Origin: LMUY01 sp965199095
GTDB lineage: Bacteria > Pseudomonadota > Alphaproteobacteria > Acetobacterales > Acetobacteraceae
Length of the DNA stretch: 64,000 nt
Reading direction: 5' to 3'
Assembly (NCBI GenBank): GCA_965199095.1
Contig: CBDAQM010000005.1
Coordinates: 151,869 to 215,868, forward strand
Below are positions 15,227 through 24,018 of this stretch, piece after piece. A program made the position numbers and the translations under genes. Under the pieces are notes generated by a model. It was not told the origin of the DNA, made no database searches, and saw only the letters and a program-made list of their open reading frames with translations. Within the stretch, counting starts at the first letter, position 1; every line of letters begins with the position of its first letter.

Positions 15227-15720
15227 TGGAGCAGCCTTGCGTCGGCGTGATCATGGGCAGCCAGTCGGATTGGGCCACCCTGCGCCACTGCGCCGACATG
15301 CTGACCCAACTTGCCATCCCGCACGAGGTCCGCATCGTATCGGCGCATCGCACGCCGGACCGGCTGGCGGAATACGCCAAGCAGGTGGCGGGACGCGGCT
15401 TGTCCGTGATCATCGCCGGCGCCGGCGGGGCCGCCCATCTTCCCGGCATGTGCGCCGCCTGGACCACGCTGCCGGTGTTGGGCGTCCCGGTGGAAAGCCA
15501 CGCCCTCAAGGGCATGGACAGCCTGTTGTCCATCGTGCAGATGCCCGCCGGCATTCCGGTCGGCACGCTGGCCATCGGCCGCGCGGGCGCCGTCAACGCG
15601 GCCCTGCTGGCGGCAGCCATCCTCGCCCTGTCGGACCAGGCCTTGGCCAGCCGGCTCGCCGCCCACCGCGCTGCGCAAACCGCCCAAGTCGCCGAGCAAC
15701 CGCTCGACCCGCCGGGCTGA
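15226..15720 (+). CDS. purE: N5-carboxyaminoimidazole ribonucleotide mutase
   Basis: A 164-residue class I PurE of purine biosynthesis, moving the carboxyl group of N5-CAIR to C4. It contains GVIMGSQSDW (phosphate loop), VSAHRTPDR with the catalytic histidine, IIAGAGGAAHLPGM and SLLSIVQMPAGIPVGTLAIG. The start overlaps the DUF465 stop, and purK follows two bases after its stop. Confidence 0.97.
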   Translation: MEQPCVGVIMGSQSDWATLRHCADMLTQLAIPHEVRIVSAHRTPDRLAEYAKQVAGRGLSVIIAGAGGAAHLPGMCAAWTTLPVLGVPVESHALKGMDSLLSIVQMPAGIPVGTLAIGRAGAVNAALLAAAILALSDQALASRLAAHRAAQTAQVAEQPLDPPG

Positions 15721-15722
15721 CG

Positions 15723-16835
15723 ATGCGTGAACCGCTTCCACCCAACGCCACCATCGGCATCGTCGGCGGAGGGCAGTTGGGGCGCATGTCCGCCATGGCG
15801 GCGGCGCGGCTCGGCTACCGTTGCCATGTGCTGACGCCGGAGCTGGAAAGCCCGGCGTCGCAAGTCTCCCTGCGGACATTCCTGGGCGACTACGAGGACC
15901 CTGCCCTGCTCCGCGCCTTCGCCGAGTCGGTCGACGTGGTGACGTTCGAATTCGAGAACGTCAGCGCCGAGGGATTGGAGTTGCTGCAATCGATCTGCCC
16001 GGTGCGTCCCTCCCCGGCCGTCCTGCGCATCAGCCAGGACCGCGTGGTGGAGAAGACGTTTCTCAACGATTCCGGCATCGCCACGGCGCCTTGGCTGGAG
16101 ATCAACAGCCGCGCCGCCCTGCACGCGGCCGTCGCGCGCTTCGGCCTGCCGGGCGTGCTGAAGACGACGCGGGGCGGCTATGACGGCAAGGGCCAGGCCG
16201 TGCTGCGCAGCGTCGGCGACCTGAACGCCGTGTGGGCCGACCTCGCCCCCAAGCCGCTGATCCTGGAAGGCCTGGTCGCGTTCGAGCGTGAGATCAGCGT
16301 TATCGTCGCCCGCGGGCTGGACGGCCATGCCGTGGCGTTCGACCCGGTGGAGAACCGCCATCGCGACGGCATCCTGGATATCACGGTGGCCCCAGCGCCC
16401 ATCCTGCCAGCGGTCAGCGAGCATGCCACAAACATCGCCCTGCGCGTGGCGGAGGCGCTGGAGCTGGTCGGTGTCCTGGCCGTGGAGATGTTCGCCTGTG
16501 CCGATGGCGCCGTGCTGGTCAATGAAATCGCGCCCCGGCCGCATAATTCCGGCCATTGGACGATCGACGCCTGCCCGGCCAGCCAGTTCGAGCTCCACAT
16601 CCGCGCCGTGGCCGGGCTGCCCCTGCCGCCGGCGCTCCGCCATTCCGATGCCGTCATGAAGAACCTGGTCGGCCCGGACGAAATGGCGCAGTGGCCCGCG
16701 ATCCTCGCCACGCCCGGCCTGGTGCCGCATCTCTACGGCAAGGCGGAGGCGCGGGCCGGCCGCAAGATGGGCCATGTCACGTCCCTGTTCCCGATCGGGA
16801 CCAGCACGCAGACGTTGACGGTCGGCGCGGGCTGA
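15723..16835 (+). CDS. purK: N5-carboxyaminoimidazole ribonucleotide synthase
   Basis: A 370-residue ATP-grasp enzyme that makes N5-CAIR from AIR, bicarbonate and ATP for PurE. Visible are GIVGGGQLGRM at the N-terminus, KTTRGGYDGKGQ (ATP-binding loop), EISVIVARG and VNEIAPRPHNSGHWTIDAC, the last being the catalytic/metal block. The length matches. It is adjacent to purE, giving the usual purEK pair. Confidence 0.97.
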   Translation: MREPLPPNATIGIVGGGQLGRMSAMAAARLGYRCHVLTPELESPASQVSLRTFLGDYEDPALLRAFAESVDVVTFEFENVSAEGLELLQSICPVRPSPAVLRISQDRVVEKTFLNDSGIATAPWLEINSRAALHAAVARFGLPGVLKTTRGGYDGKGQAVLRSVGDLNAVWADLAPKPLILEGLVAFEREISVIVARGLDGHAVAFDPVENRHRDGILDITVAPAPILPAVSEHATNIALRVAEALELVGVLAVEMFACADGAVLVNEIAPRPHNSGHWTIDACPASQFELHIRAVAGLPLPPALRHSDAVMKNLVGPDEMAQWPAILATPGLVPHLYGKAEARAGRKMGHVTSLFPIGTSTQTLTVGAG

Positions 16836-16872
16836 GCCACCACGCTCGGCCCATCCGCAACGCAGGTCGTTC

Positions 16873-18162
16873 GTGACAACCGTTCTTGGCATCGACTTCG
16901 GCACGACGAACAGCGTCGTTGCCGCCGTGGACACACTCACCGGCGAGGTCCGTAGCCACCGCTTCCTGAGCGGGGGCGTGGAGCATGACGTGTTCCGCAC
17001 AGTGCTCTGCTTCTGGGCGGAACAATCCGCAGCGCGCCGCACCGTGCAGCACGCCGCCGGGCCGGCCGCCATCGCGGCCTATCTGGACGAGCCGCTGGAC
17101 AGCCGGCTGGTCATGTCGATGAAGACCTATCTGGCCAGCCGCAACTTCACCAGCACCAGCCTGTTCGGCCGCGTCTTCACATTGGAACAGCTTATCGGCC
17201 TGTTCCTGCAGGATTTGTTCGGCGCCGCGGCGACGGGATCGGCCAGCCTGCACATCGTCGCCGGGCGCCCGGTGCGCTTCGCCGGCGAGCAGGCGGATGA
17301 CGCGTTGGGCGAGAGCCGCCTGCGGGCCGCCTTCGCGGAGGCCGGTCATGCCGAGATCGGCCTGGCGCTGGAACCGGAGGCAGCCGGCTACCGCTTCACC
17401 CGGGCGCTGACCGGGGCGGCGACGGTGCTGGTCGGGGATTTCGGCGGCGGCACCAGCGACTTCTCCATCCTGCGGTTCGAACCGGGCGCGGCGCAGCCGA
17501 TCACGGCGCTGGGCCGGGCCGGCGTCGGCATTGCCGGCGACAGCTTCGACGCCCGCATCCTGGACCGGGTGGTGGCGCCGCTGCTGGGCAAGGGCAGCAG
17601 CTACACGCCATGGGACACCGCGCTCCCGGTTCCGGCCGAGTGGTACAGCGCCTTCGCCCGCTGGCACCGGCTGTCCCTGATGCGCAGCCCCCGCACCATG
17701 CGCGACATCGCGGAGGTCCGCCGCACGGCGGAATACCCGGAGCGGCTAGACCATCTCGTCAGCCTGATCGAGGACGAGCAGGGCTATCCGCTGTACCGCG
17801 CCGTTTCGGACACCAAGGCCGCATTGTCCATGGCGGACACCGCCACGCTGCACTTCCGCCACAGGCACTTCACGATTGCCCAGCCGATCACCCGCGCGGA
17901 GTTCGAGGGTTGGATCGCCCCCGACCTGCAGCGCCTGGATGCCGCCATCACCGAGGCGCTGGCGGACGCCGCCGTGGCGGCAGGCGCGGTCGACCGCGTG
18001 TTCCTGACCGGGGGCACCGCCTTCGTCCCGGCCGTCCGCGCCCTGTTCGAGCGGCGGTTCGGCGCCGGGCGCGTGTCGGGCGGCGGTGAGTTCGTGTCCG
18101 TCGCGGAGGGGCTGGCGCTGATCGGGGCGGAGCGCCAGGGGTTCCGACTACCGCAGGCCTAG
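16873..18162 (+). CDS. Hsp70-family protein (YegD-like)
   Basis: A 429-residue protein with the actin/Hsp70 ATPase fold: GIDFGTTNSVVA at the N-terminus (phosphate 1), VLVGDFGGGTSDFSI in the middle (phosphate 2) and VFLTGGTAFVPAV near the end (adenosine site). It lacks the substrate-binding domain of DnaK, so the length fits YegD-type stand-alone ATPases. A GTG start gives MTTVLGIDFG. Its 3' end overlaps the convergent chalcone isomerase-like gene by 15 bases. Its client is unknown. Confidence 0.88.
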   Translation: MTTVLGIDFGTTNSVVAAVDTLTGEVRSHRFLSGGVEHDVFRTVLCFWAEQSAARRTVQHAAGPAAIAAYLDEPLDSRLVMSMKTYLASRNFTSTSLFGRVFTLEQLIGLFLQDLFGAAATGSASLHIVAGRPVRFAGEQADDALGESRLRAAFAEAGHAEIGLALEPEAAGYRFTRALTGAATVLVGDFGGGTSDFSILRFEPGAAQPITALGRAGVGIAGDSFDARILDRVVAPLLGKGSSYTPWDTALPVPAEWYSAFARWHRLSLMRSPRTMRDIAEVRRTAEYPERLDHLVSLIEDEQGYPLYRAVSDTKAALSMADTATLHFRHRHFTIAQPITRAEFEGWIAPDLQRLDAAITEALADAAVAAGAVDRVFLTGGTAFVPAVRALFERRFGAGRVSGGGEFVSVAEGLALIGAERQGFRLPQA

Positions 18163-18714
18163 CAGCGCGTTCTTCAGCTCGGCCGATGGCGGATGGTCGC
18201 CGATGAACCCGGCCAGGATCCGCTGGCCCAGATCAACGTTCGTGAAGTCGCCCAGAACGCGGTTGTTTGCCAGCACCCGGAACCCCTTCGACGTGAAGAT
18301 GTAGGTGGAGGTGTCACCCACCGCGACCGCCGGGGCGAGGGAAACCAGCCGCTCGAAATCCCCCTCGTCGGCCCGGTTGCAGCCGCCGCTGCCGCAATTG
18401 GTCGCCTCGCCGGCGCGATATTCCTTCTCGATGTCGGCCTTCGATCCGGCATGCGTGAACTTCAGGAGCAGGACCTTCGGGGTGGAGGACGCCATGATCT
18501 GTTGCGGGTCATGGCTCGGCGCAGCCAGATACAGCCCGGCGACGTAGATCTTGACGCTGAAGATCGTGAGCGTGCGCACGCCGATGCCGTTGAGCTTCAG
18601 CGTTTGGCCGCCGGCGGGATAGCTGTCTGGCAACACGACGCCGTCCAGCGTGGCCGCCATCGCGGGGGGGACGAGCAGGAGCGCGAACAGGATTGGCAGC
18701 AGCGTACGACGCAT
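18148..18714 (-). CDS. Chalcone isomerase-like periplasmic protein
   Basis: A 188-residue protein with a signal peptide (LLPILFALLLVPPAMA) and a chalcone-isomerase-like fold pattern: GVVLPDSYPAGGQTLKLNGIGVRTLTIFSVKIYVAGLYL, later FRVLANNRVLGDF and LGQRILAGFIGDHP. Bacterial members of this family are not plant-type isomerases; their function is largely unknown. The ATG at 18714 gives a good signal peptide. Confidence 0.8.
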   Translation of the reverse strand: MRRTLLPILFALLLVPPAMAATLDGVVLPDSYPAGGQTLKLNGIGVRTLTIFSVKIYVAGLYLAAPSHDPQQIMASSTPKVLLLKFTHAGSKADIEKEYRAGEATNCGSGGCNRADEGDFERLVSLAPAVAVGDTSTYIFTSKGFRVLANNRVLGDFTNVDLGQRILAGFIGDHPPSAELKNALLGLR

Positions 18715-18858
18715 CGTTCCGTCCTCGGATAATTTACGGGCCTGGCTAGCGCAGAACCGTAACAAAGCGCCAGCTTCGATTGATCAGTCCGTGTCGAGCC
18801 CTTTGTTTCGAGCGGCAGCTTTGTCGGCGTGCCGACGCACTTATTTGCCGACGCTGCC

Positions 18859-19821
18859 TTAGCCGACCAGGTTCGGCGGCTCCTGCCCGGCCAGCACTGC
18901 ATCGATCCCGTCCAGCACCATCGCCCCCATGGCGTCGCGCGTGATGGAGGTGGCGCTGCCGAGATGGGGCAGCAGCACCACGTTCTCCAGCGTCATGTAT
19001 TCCGGGTTGAGGTTCGGCTCGCCCTCATAGACATCCAGCCCGGCCGCCGCGACCTGGCCGCTCCGCAGGGCGGCGATCAGCGCGGCGTCATCCACCAGCG
19101 TGCCGCGGCCAGCATTCGCCACGACTGCACCGTGCGGCAGCTTGGCGATGCGCCCGGCGTTCAGCCAATGCATCGTCCCTGCCCCACCGGGCGCGTTCAG
19201 CGACAGCAGCTCGCTGACCGCCAGGAAGCTGTCGTCAGTGTCGTGGTAGATCGCGCCGCGCTCCGCCTCCGGCGGCAGGCGGGCGACGTCGCGGTAATGC
19301 ACCACCATCGCCAGGCCCTGCGCCAGCTTCGCCAGCTCGCGCCCGATCCGACCCATCCCGAAGATGCCGAGCGGGCGCCCCACCACGCCGGTACCGAGCA
19401 ATTGGGTCGGCGCCCAGCCGCTCCACGCGCCGCGGCGCACCAGCCGCTCGCCTTCGCCTGCCCGGCGGGCCGCCGCCAGCAGCAGCAGCAGGGCGCATTC
19501 CGCCGTCGCGACGGAGAGGACGTCGGGCGTGTTCACCACGGCGATGCCGCGGGCCTGGGCCGCTGGTACGTCGATATGGTCGTACCCGACGCTGAAGGTG
19601 CCGATGACCTTCACGCTCGCCGGCAGCGCCTGGATGATGGCGGCGTCCAGCTTTTCCGCCGGGCAGCACAACACGGCCGCCGACCCCTCCGCCATCCGGA
19701 CGATATCGGCGCCGGACCGCGGCGTATCCTCCGCATTCAGCCGCGCGTCGTAATCACGGGCGGCACGCGCCTCCACGGCGGGCGGCAGACGCCGGGTGAC
19801 GAACAAGACGGGTTTGGCCAT
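18859..19821 (-). CDS. D-2-hydroxyacid dehydrogenase (glyoxylate/hydroxypyruvate reductase-like)
   Basis: A 320-residue NAD(P)-dependent dehydrogenase. It has the substrate loop FSVGYDHIDV, the Rossmann motif GRPLGIFGMGRIGRELA, catalytic arginine in VANAGRGTLVDD, glutamate in GLDVYEGEP and histidine in LLPHLGSAT. Members reduce glyoxylate or hydroxypyruvate. The ATG at 19821 yields MAKPVLFVTRRLP, the usual start. It is followed by a gene-free 140 bases. Confidence 0.88.
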   Translation of the reverse strand: MAKPVLFVTRRLPPAVEARAARDYDARLNAEDTPRSGADIVRMAEGSAAVLCCPAEKLDAAIIQALPASVKVIGTFSVGYDHIDVPAAQARGIAVVNTPDVLSVATAECALLLLLAAARRAGEGERLVRRGAWSGWAPTQLLGTGVVGRPLGIFGMGRIGRELAKLAQGLAMVVHYRDVARLPPEAERGAIYHDTDDSFLAVSELLSLNAPGGAGTMHWLNAGRIAKLPHGAVVANAGRGTLVDDAALIAALRSGQVAAAGLDVYEGEPNLNPEYMTLENVVLLPHLGSATSITRDAMGAMVLDGIDAVLAGQEPPNLVG

Positions 19822-19883
19822 GGCGCCGCAAGCTCCCTGCGAGGCAGCCATCCTGGCCAATGTCGGCCGCAGATGCCAGTGCC

Positions 19884-19916
19884 GGCCCGGCCTTCAAGTT
19901 TTTTGAAGGCCGGGCC
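19884..19916. terminator. Strong hairpin between the Ser-rich gene and the hydroxyacid dehydrogenase
   Basis: A perfect 14-bp stem, GGCCCGGCCTTCAA (19884-19897) with TTGAAGGCCGGGCC (19903-19916), and a GTTTT loop. It lies 12 bases past the stop of the minus-strand Ser/Ala-rich gene. It lacks a trailing T run on that strand, so the terminator role is inferred. Confidence 0.6.
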
Positions 19917-19928
19917 GAACGGTGTGCC

Positions 19929-20558
19929 TCAGGCCGTGAGGCTTGTCGTGGACAGCGTGTTCGACGCCGAGCCATAGGATTGCAGCGTCTGCTGCAGGGT
20001 GTTTTGCAGCCTGTCCAGCACCGACTGCAGGCTGAGCGACGGGTCTGTGCTGCTGCTGGTGGAACTGGCGGACGCGGTGGAGGATGCGGCGGCCGTGCTG
20101 GCGCTGCCGCTTGCCCCTGTGTTTGCTGCGTTCGTGCTGGCCAGCAGATCTTGCAGGCGGTCCGCCAGGTGTCGGATCGTTCGGCCCCCTGGATTGGGCG
20201 GCGCGGTCGGGTCCGTCGCACCGGCCGGGTCCGCCGCGGTCGCCGGGTTGTCGGCGGTGGTGGTCGCCGGGGTGGATTGGCCCGACTGTGCGCTGAGCAG
20301 GATGGACTGCAATTCAGACGCGAACTTCTGGATGCCCGCACCGGCAGTCGGGTCGGACGCGCCCCCAGCGGAACTGGCGGCGCTGGTCGTGCTGGTCGCC
20401 GAACTGCTGCTCGTGCCGTCCGATAGCAGCGCCGCGAGCGGGTCGGTGTCCGAGCTGGAGGAGGAGGACGAAGCGGCGCCCGAACGGTGGTGGTGGTGCC
20501 CGTAGACCTGGTTGGTCGGTGTGGCGCTGACGGCGGAAGTGCTCAATGCGGCCTCCAT
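19929..20558 (-). CDS. Ser/Ala/Thr-rich low-complexity protein of unknown function
   Basis: A 209-residue protein that I do not recognise. It has a VYGHHHHRSGAASS segment near the N-terminus, long runs of Ser, Ala, Thr and Gly, and two more ordered amphipathic stretches: IQKFASELQSILLSA, and LSLQSVLDRLQNTLQQTLQSYGSA near the C-terminus. There is no signal peptide or membrane segment. The ATG at 20558 is preferred to a longer frame because upstream sequence looks non-coding. A regulatory or secreted linker-rich protein is possible. Confidence 0.55.
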   Translation of the reverse strand: MEAALSTSAVSATPTNQVYGHHHHRSGAASSSSSSSDTDPLAALLSDGTSSSSATSTTSAASSAGGASDPTAGAGIQKFASELQSILLSAQSGQSTPATTTADNPATAADPAGATDPTAPPNPGGRTIRHLADRLQDLLASTNAANTGASGSASTAAASSTASASSTSSSTDPSLSLQSVLDRLQNTLQQTLQSYGSASNTLSTTSLTA

Positions 20559-20709
20559 CAATGGGGTGGATAAGATGCTGCCTATCCTGTTGCAGCACCC
20601 GTGCCAGGTCCCAGACCGCGGTATTCCGCCATTTTCGCCACGCTGCGGGGCATCCTGGCCCGGCAAGAAATGCCGACCGGGCAAAGACTGCCCCAGCAGG
20701 TCCGCCCCA

Positions 20710-21039
20710 TCACTCGGCGATGACGACACCCTTTGCGGTGTCGGCGTGGAATTCGCCCATGAAGCTGTAACGGCCGGGGGTCAGCGCCGGCAGCCGCACG
20801 GTGCCCTCGTGCCCGCCGGCAATCACCTTCTCGACCCGCAAATCCGTGCTGTCGAACTCCTCGGCGGTATCGTCCTCGTTCTTCACCACCACCTGGGTCC
20901 GGGCATTCGCCTTCACGTGGAGTTCCGCCGGTTCGAACACGTGGTTCTTCAGGATGATCGTGGGCGGATCATCCGCCCACGCCGCCGCAGGCGCGGCCAG
21001 GGCCAAGGCCAGGACCAACGCGACGCGGGCCACGCTCAC
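20710..21039 (-). CDS. Periplasmic cupredoxin-like protein (FtrB-like)
   Basis: A 109-residue protein with a signal peptide (VALVLALALAAPAAAWA) and a cupredoxin-like beta domain: IILKNHVFEPAELHVKANARTQVVVKNEDDTAEEFDS, then GRYSFMGEFHADTAKG. The GTG start overlaps the stop of the upstream P19-like gene (GTGA), so they form one translational unit. In FtrABCD-type ferrous uptake the cupredoxin partner (FtrB) is thought to oxidise Fe2+ for transport. The permease and ferredoxin genes are absent nearby. Confidence 0.75.
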   Translation of the reverse strand: MSVARVALVLALALAAPAAAWADDPPTIILKNHVFEPAELHVKANARTQVVVKNEDDTAEEFDSTDLRVEKVIAGGHEGTVRLPALTPGRYSFMGEFHADTAKGVVIAE

Positions 21040-21557
21040 CCTTTGCTCTTGCTCGGATAGGTGAAGGTCCAGCTCGCCGTGATGGGGGACCACCAGGGCG
21101 GCACCCCGGTCGCCTTGTCGACGTGGCGGATGAACCCGTTCTCGGAGGGCGGACCGATGACGTAGGTCAGCTTGTACTGGCCGGGGCCATCCATCGTCGT
21201 GTTGTTGGCGTAGTGCGGCCCGTCCGCCGCCTGCATGGGCGCCAGCGTCCCGGTGTGCTTCCAGGGCGTGCCGAGTTTTTCAACCGTGTAGTGGATGGTC
21301 AGATAGGGGATCCAGCTATCCTCGGGGAAGCCGTGCGTCTCGCCCTTGGCGGCATGCACGTCGACCTCGATGTGGATCGCCTTGGGGTCCATGGAGGCGC
21401 CCTTCGGCATGTGGTCCATCTGGATGCCATCGAGATAGGCTGGGGAAATCTGCAGCCCGTCTTGTTCAACCGGCTCACCGACGTAGAACTCGCCCGCCAT
21501 CGCCAGTGACGGCGCCAGCACGGACGCGGCCAGGGCCAGGGCCCAAATCTTACTCAT
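21036..21557 (-). CDS. Periplasmic iron-binding protein, P19/Tp34 family (FtrA-like)
   Basis: A 173-residue protein with a signal peptide (LALAASVLAPSLAMA). P19-family features are YVGEPVEQDGLQISPAYLDGI, then MDHMPKG with metal-binding Met/His, HIEVDVHAAKGETHGFPEDSWIPYL, YANNT and GFIRHVDKATGVPPWW. These proteins bind copper and ferric/ferrous iron and feed an FTR1-type permease. Here it is coupled to the cupredoxin gene but no permease gene follows. Confidence 0.85.
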   Translation of the reverse strand: MSKIWALALAASVLAPSLAMAGEFYVGEPVEQDGLQISPAYLDGIQMDHMPKGASMDPKAIHIEVDVHAAKGETHGFPEDSWIPYLTIHYTVEKLGTPWKHTGTLAPMQAADGPHYANNTTMDGPGQYKLTYVIGPPSENGFIRHVDKATGVPPWWSPITASWTFTYPSKSKG

Positions 21558-21624
21558 CAACGCCTCCGAATTGCGACTGGCTCTCACTTGCACCGGGAGC
21601 GCGGCACGTCAAGGCTTCGCCGTC

Positions 21625-22530
21625 CTAGACAGGGTCCCAGGCGAACACGTCCTGGCTGCGATCCAGCGGCAGCAGGCTCGGCCGCAGCGCCGGCGCGGCG
21701 TGCGACGCGATCAACTCCGGCGTCCAGCCTTCGCTGCGATGGACCGAGCGGATCGGGCGGCTCTGGCTCATCAGGAAAATTTCGTTGTTGCGAGCGGCAA
21801 AGACCTGGCCGGTGAAGGCGGACGCCGCCTGGGACGCGAGGAACACGGCCAAGGGCGCATTCTTGTCCGGCGTCATCTGCTGCAACTTGGCCACCCGCGC
21901 CTGCTGCTCCGGCGTTTCCGCCGGGATGGCGCTCGTCATCCGGCTCCACGCGAAGGGCGCGATGCAGTTGGAGCGGACGTTGTAGCGCTGCATGTCCAGC
22001 GCGATCGACTTCGACAGCGCCGTGATGCCCAGCTTGGCCGCCGAGTAGTTCGCCTGGCCGAAATTGCCCACCAGGCCGGACGTGCTGGTCATGTGGACAT
22101 AGGCGCCGGATTGCTGCGCCCGGAACTGCTCGGCCGCCGCCCGGCTCACGAAAAAGGAGCCGTTGAGGTGGACGCCGATCACGCTCAGCCAGTCTTCCGG
22201 CGACATCTTGTGGAAGATCACGTCGCGCAGGATGCCGGCATTGTTGACCACCACGTCGACCCGGCCGAACGAATCCATCGCGCATTGCACGATGCGCTGG
22301 GCGGATCCCCATTCGGCCACGCTGTCGGTGCTGACCGCGGCCCGGCCGCCCCGCTGTTCGATGATCTGCTTGGTCTGCTCGGCGGGCGAGGCGGACAGGC
22401 CCTCCCCGGCCAGCGACGCGCCGACATCGTTGATCACCACCTCGGCCCCGGCCAAGGCCATGGCGACGGCGATCTCCCGCCCGATGCCGCCCCCGGCGCC
22501 CGTCACGATCGCGACTTTGCCGTTTAGCAT
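21625..22530 (-). CDS. SDR-family oxidoreductase (3-hydroxyacyl-CoA dehydrogenase-like)
   Basis: A 301-residue short-chain dehydrogenase: GAGGGIGREIA cofactor glycines near residue 13, VNNAGILRD, catalytic Ser in TSTSGLVGNFGQ and the YSAAK (Tyr-x-x-x-Lys) pair. The extended C-terminus and the DVGASLAGEG...AEQTKQIIEQRGGRA insertion resemble the dehydrogenase domain of peroxisomal multifunctional enzyme type 2. The ATG at 22530 begins MLNGKVAIVTG; the longer frame reads through smpB. The substrate is probably an acyl-CoA. Confidence 0.82.
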   Translation of the reverse strand: MLNGKVAIVTGAGGGIGREIAVAMALAGAEVVINDVGASLAGEGLSASPAEQTKQIIEQRGGRAAVSTDSVAEWGSAQRIVQCAMDSFGRVDVVVNNAGILRDVIFHKMSPEDWLSVIGVHLNGSFFVSRAAAEQFRAQQSGAYVHMTSTSGLVGNFGQANYSAAKLGITALSKSIALDMQRYNVRSNCIAPFAWSRMTSAIPAETPEQQARVAKLQQMTPDKNAPLAVFLASQAASAFTGQVFAARNNEIFLMSQSRPIRSVHRSEGWTPELIASHAAPALRPSLLPLDRSQDVFAWDPV

Positions 22531-22564
22531 GGCGTCTCTCTCCTCTTGCTTGTTCGACAGGGGG

Positions 22565-23047
22565 TCAGCCGCGGTTGCGCATGAGGCGGGCCTTGTCCCG
22601 GGCCCAGTCCTTGGCGGCGGCCGCCTGCCGTTTGTCGGCCTTCTGCTTGCCCTGGCCCAATCCCAGCAAGACCTTCGCCAGCCCGCGGTCGTTGAAGTGG
22701 ATGTCCAGCGGCACGATCGACACGCCGTCCTTGCTGACGGCGCCCAGCAGGCCGTCGCGCTGCTTCTTCTTGACCAGGAGCTTGCGCGGCGCACGCGGCT
22801 CGAACTTGGAGAGGATGCCGCCCTGGTATTCCGGGATGTAGCAGTTGAACAGCCAGAGCTCGCCGTCTCGCTCCCCGGCCCAGGCCTCGGTGATGGTGGC
22901 GCGGCCGAAGCGGAGACTTTTCACCTCGGGCCCCTTCAGCACGATGCCGGCCTCGACCGTCTGCTTGATGGTGTAGTCGTAGCGGGCCTTGCGGTTCTGC
23001 GCGGCAAGCCCGTGGCTGATCAGGCCGCTTTTCTTCTTCTCGGGCAC
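22565..23047 (-). CDS. smpB: SsrA-binding protein
   Basis: A 160-residue trans-translation factor that delivers tmRNA to stalled ribosomes. Typical blocks are ARYDYTIKQTVEAGIVLKGPEVKSLR, ELWLFNCYIPEY, FEPRAPRKLLVKKKQ, and the basic C-terminal tail with GKQKADKR and KARLMRNRG. A GTG start at 23047 gives PEKKKSGL. It lies four bases after the dapA stop, the dapA-smpB order common in alphaproteobacteria. Confidence 0.95.
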   Translation of the reverse strand: MPEKKKSGLISHGLAAQNRKARYDYTIKQTVEAGIVLKGPEVKSLRFGRATITEAWAGERDGELWLFNCYIPEYQGGILSKFEPRAPRKLLVKKKQRDGLLGAVSKDGVSIVPLDIHFNDRGLAKVLLGLGQGKQKADKRQAAAAKDWARDKARLMRNRG

Positions 23048-23051
23048 GGGT

Positions 23052-23957
23052 CTAGTTCAGCAATCCCGCCTGCGTCATCGCCGCGCGCATCCGGGTCTTC
23101 GTGGCATCGGCGATAGGGGCGAGCGGCAGCCGGCAATGGTCCGTGCCGTGGCCCAGCAGGCTGGTGGCGTATTTCACCGGGCCGGGGCTGGTTTCCGAGA
23201 ACATCGCGTCGTGCACCGGCAGCAGGCGCTGCTGGATCGCCATGGCGTCGGCGACCCGCCCCTCCGCCCAAGCGGTATGCATGCTGCTGCACAGCGCGGG
23301 CGCCGCATTGGCCGTGACGCTGATGCAGCCATGGCCGCCGGCCGCCAGGAAGGCCAGCGCGGTATGGTCCTCGCCGGAGAGCTGGTTGAAGCCGGCTTCG
23401 CACGCGGCGGTGGTGTGCAGCGGCCGGGCCAGGTTGGCGGTCGCGTCCTTCACGCCGACGATGTTCGGATGGCGGGACAGCCGCGCCATCGTCTCCACGC
23501 TCATATCCACGACGGAGCGGGGTGGGATATTGTAGATAATCAGGGGGATATCGACCGCATCTGCGATGGCGCTGAAGTGCAGGAACAATCCTTCCTGCGT
23601 CGGCTTGTTGTAGTACGGCGTCACCACCAGCACCGCGTCCGCCCCGGCCTCCTCGGCGTGCCGCGTCAACTCGATGGCTTCCGCCGTGCTGTTGGAGCCA
23701 GCGCCCGCAATCACCGGGACGCGGCCGGCCGCCACCTCGATGGTGATCTCCACCACCCGGCGATGCTCGTCATGCGACAGGGTCGGGCTCTCGCCCGTGG
23801 TGCCGACGGGGACAAGGCCCTTGGTGCCCTGCGTGATCTGCCAGTCCACGAAGGCGGCGAACGCCGCCTCATCCACGGCGCCGCTGGCGTGCATGGGTGT
23901 CACGAGGGCGACGAGCGAGCCGGTGAACATGGCGAAGTGGTCCGTTAATGGAACCAT
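23052..23957 (-). CDS. dapA: 4-hydroxy-tetrahydrodipicolinate synthase
   Basis: A TIM-barrel aldolase of lysine/diaminopimelate synthesis that condenses pyruvate with aspartate semialdehyde. PVGTTGESPTLSHDEH, VTPYYNKPTQ, YNIPPRS (catalytic Tyr) and VGVKDATA (Schiff-base Lys) are present. The longest start (23957) gives 301 residues. The family normally begins MFTGSLVALVTPM, so the ATG at 23930 (292 residues) is an equally likely start. It is cotranscribed with smpB. Confidence 0.95.
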   Translation of the reverse strand: MVPLTDHFAMFTGSLVALVTPMHASGAVDEAAFAAFVDWQITQGTKGLVPVGTTGESPTLSHDEHRRVVEITIEVAAGRVPVIAGAGSNSTAEAIELTRHAEEAGADAVLVVTPYYNKPTQEGLFLHFSAIADAVDIPLIIYNIPPRSVVDMSVETMARLSRHPNIVGVKDATANLARPLHTTAACEAGFNQLSGEDHTALAFLAAGGHGCISVTANAAPALCSSMHTAWAEGRVADAMAIQQRLLPVHDAMFSETSPGPVKYATSLLGHGTDHCRLPLAPIADATKTRMRAAMTQAGLLN

Positions 23958-24018
23958 ACCCTAAACACCCGCCGAACCCACTGCAAGGACCCGACATTTC
24001 TGCTATGAAGCCATCACC

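Noticed and set aside
19929..20558. FliK hook-length protein as identity of the Ser/Ala-rich gene
   Set aside because: No FliK C-terminal domain is visible and the gene is 36 kb from the flagellar operon.
22565..23047. A tmRNA gene looked for beside smpB
   Set aside because: No tRNA-like or tag-encoding structure was found; the neighbours are dapA and the SDR gene, packed with short gaps.
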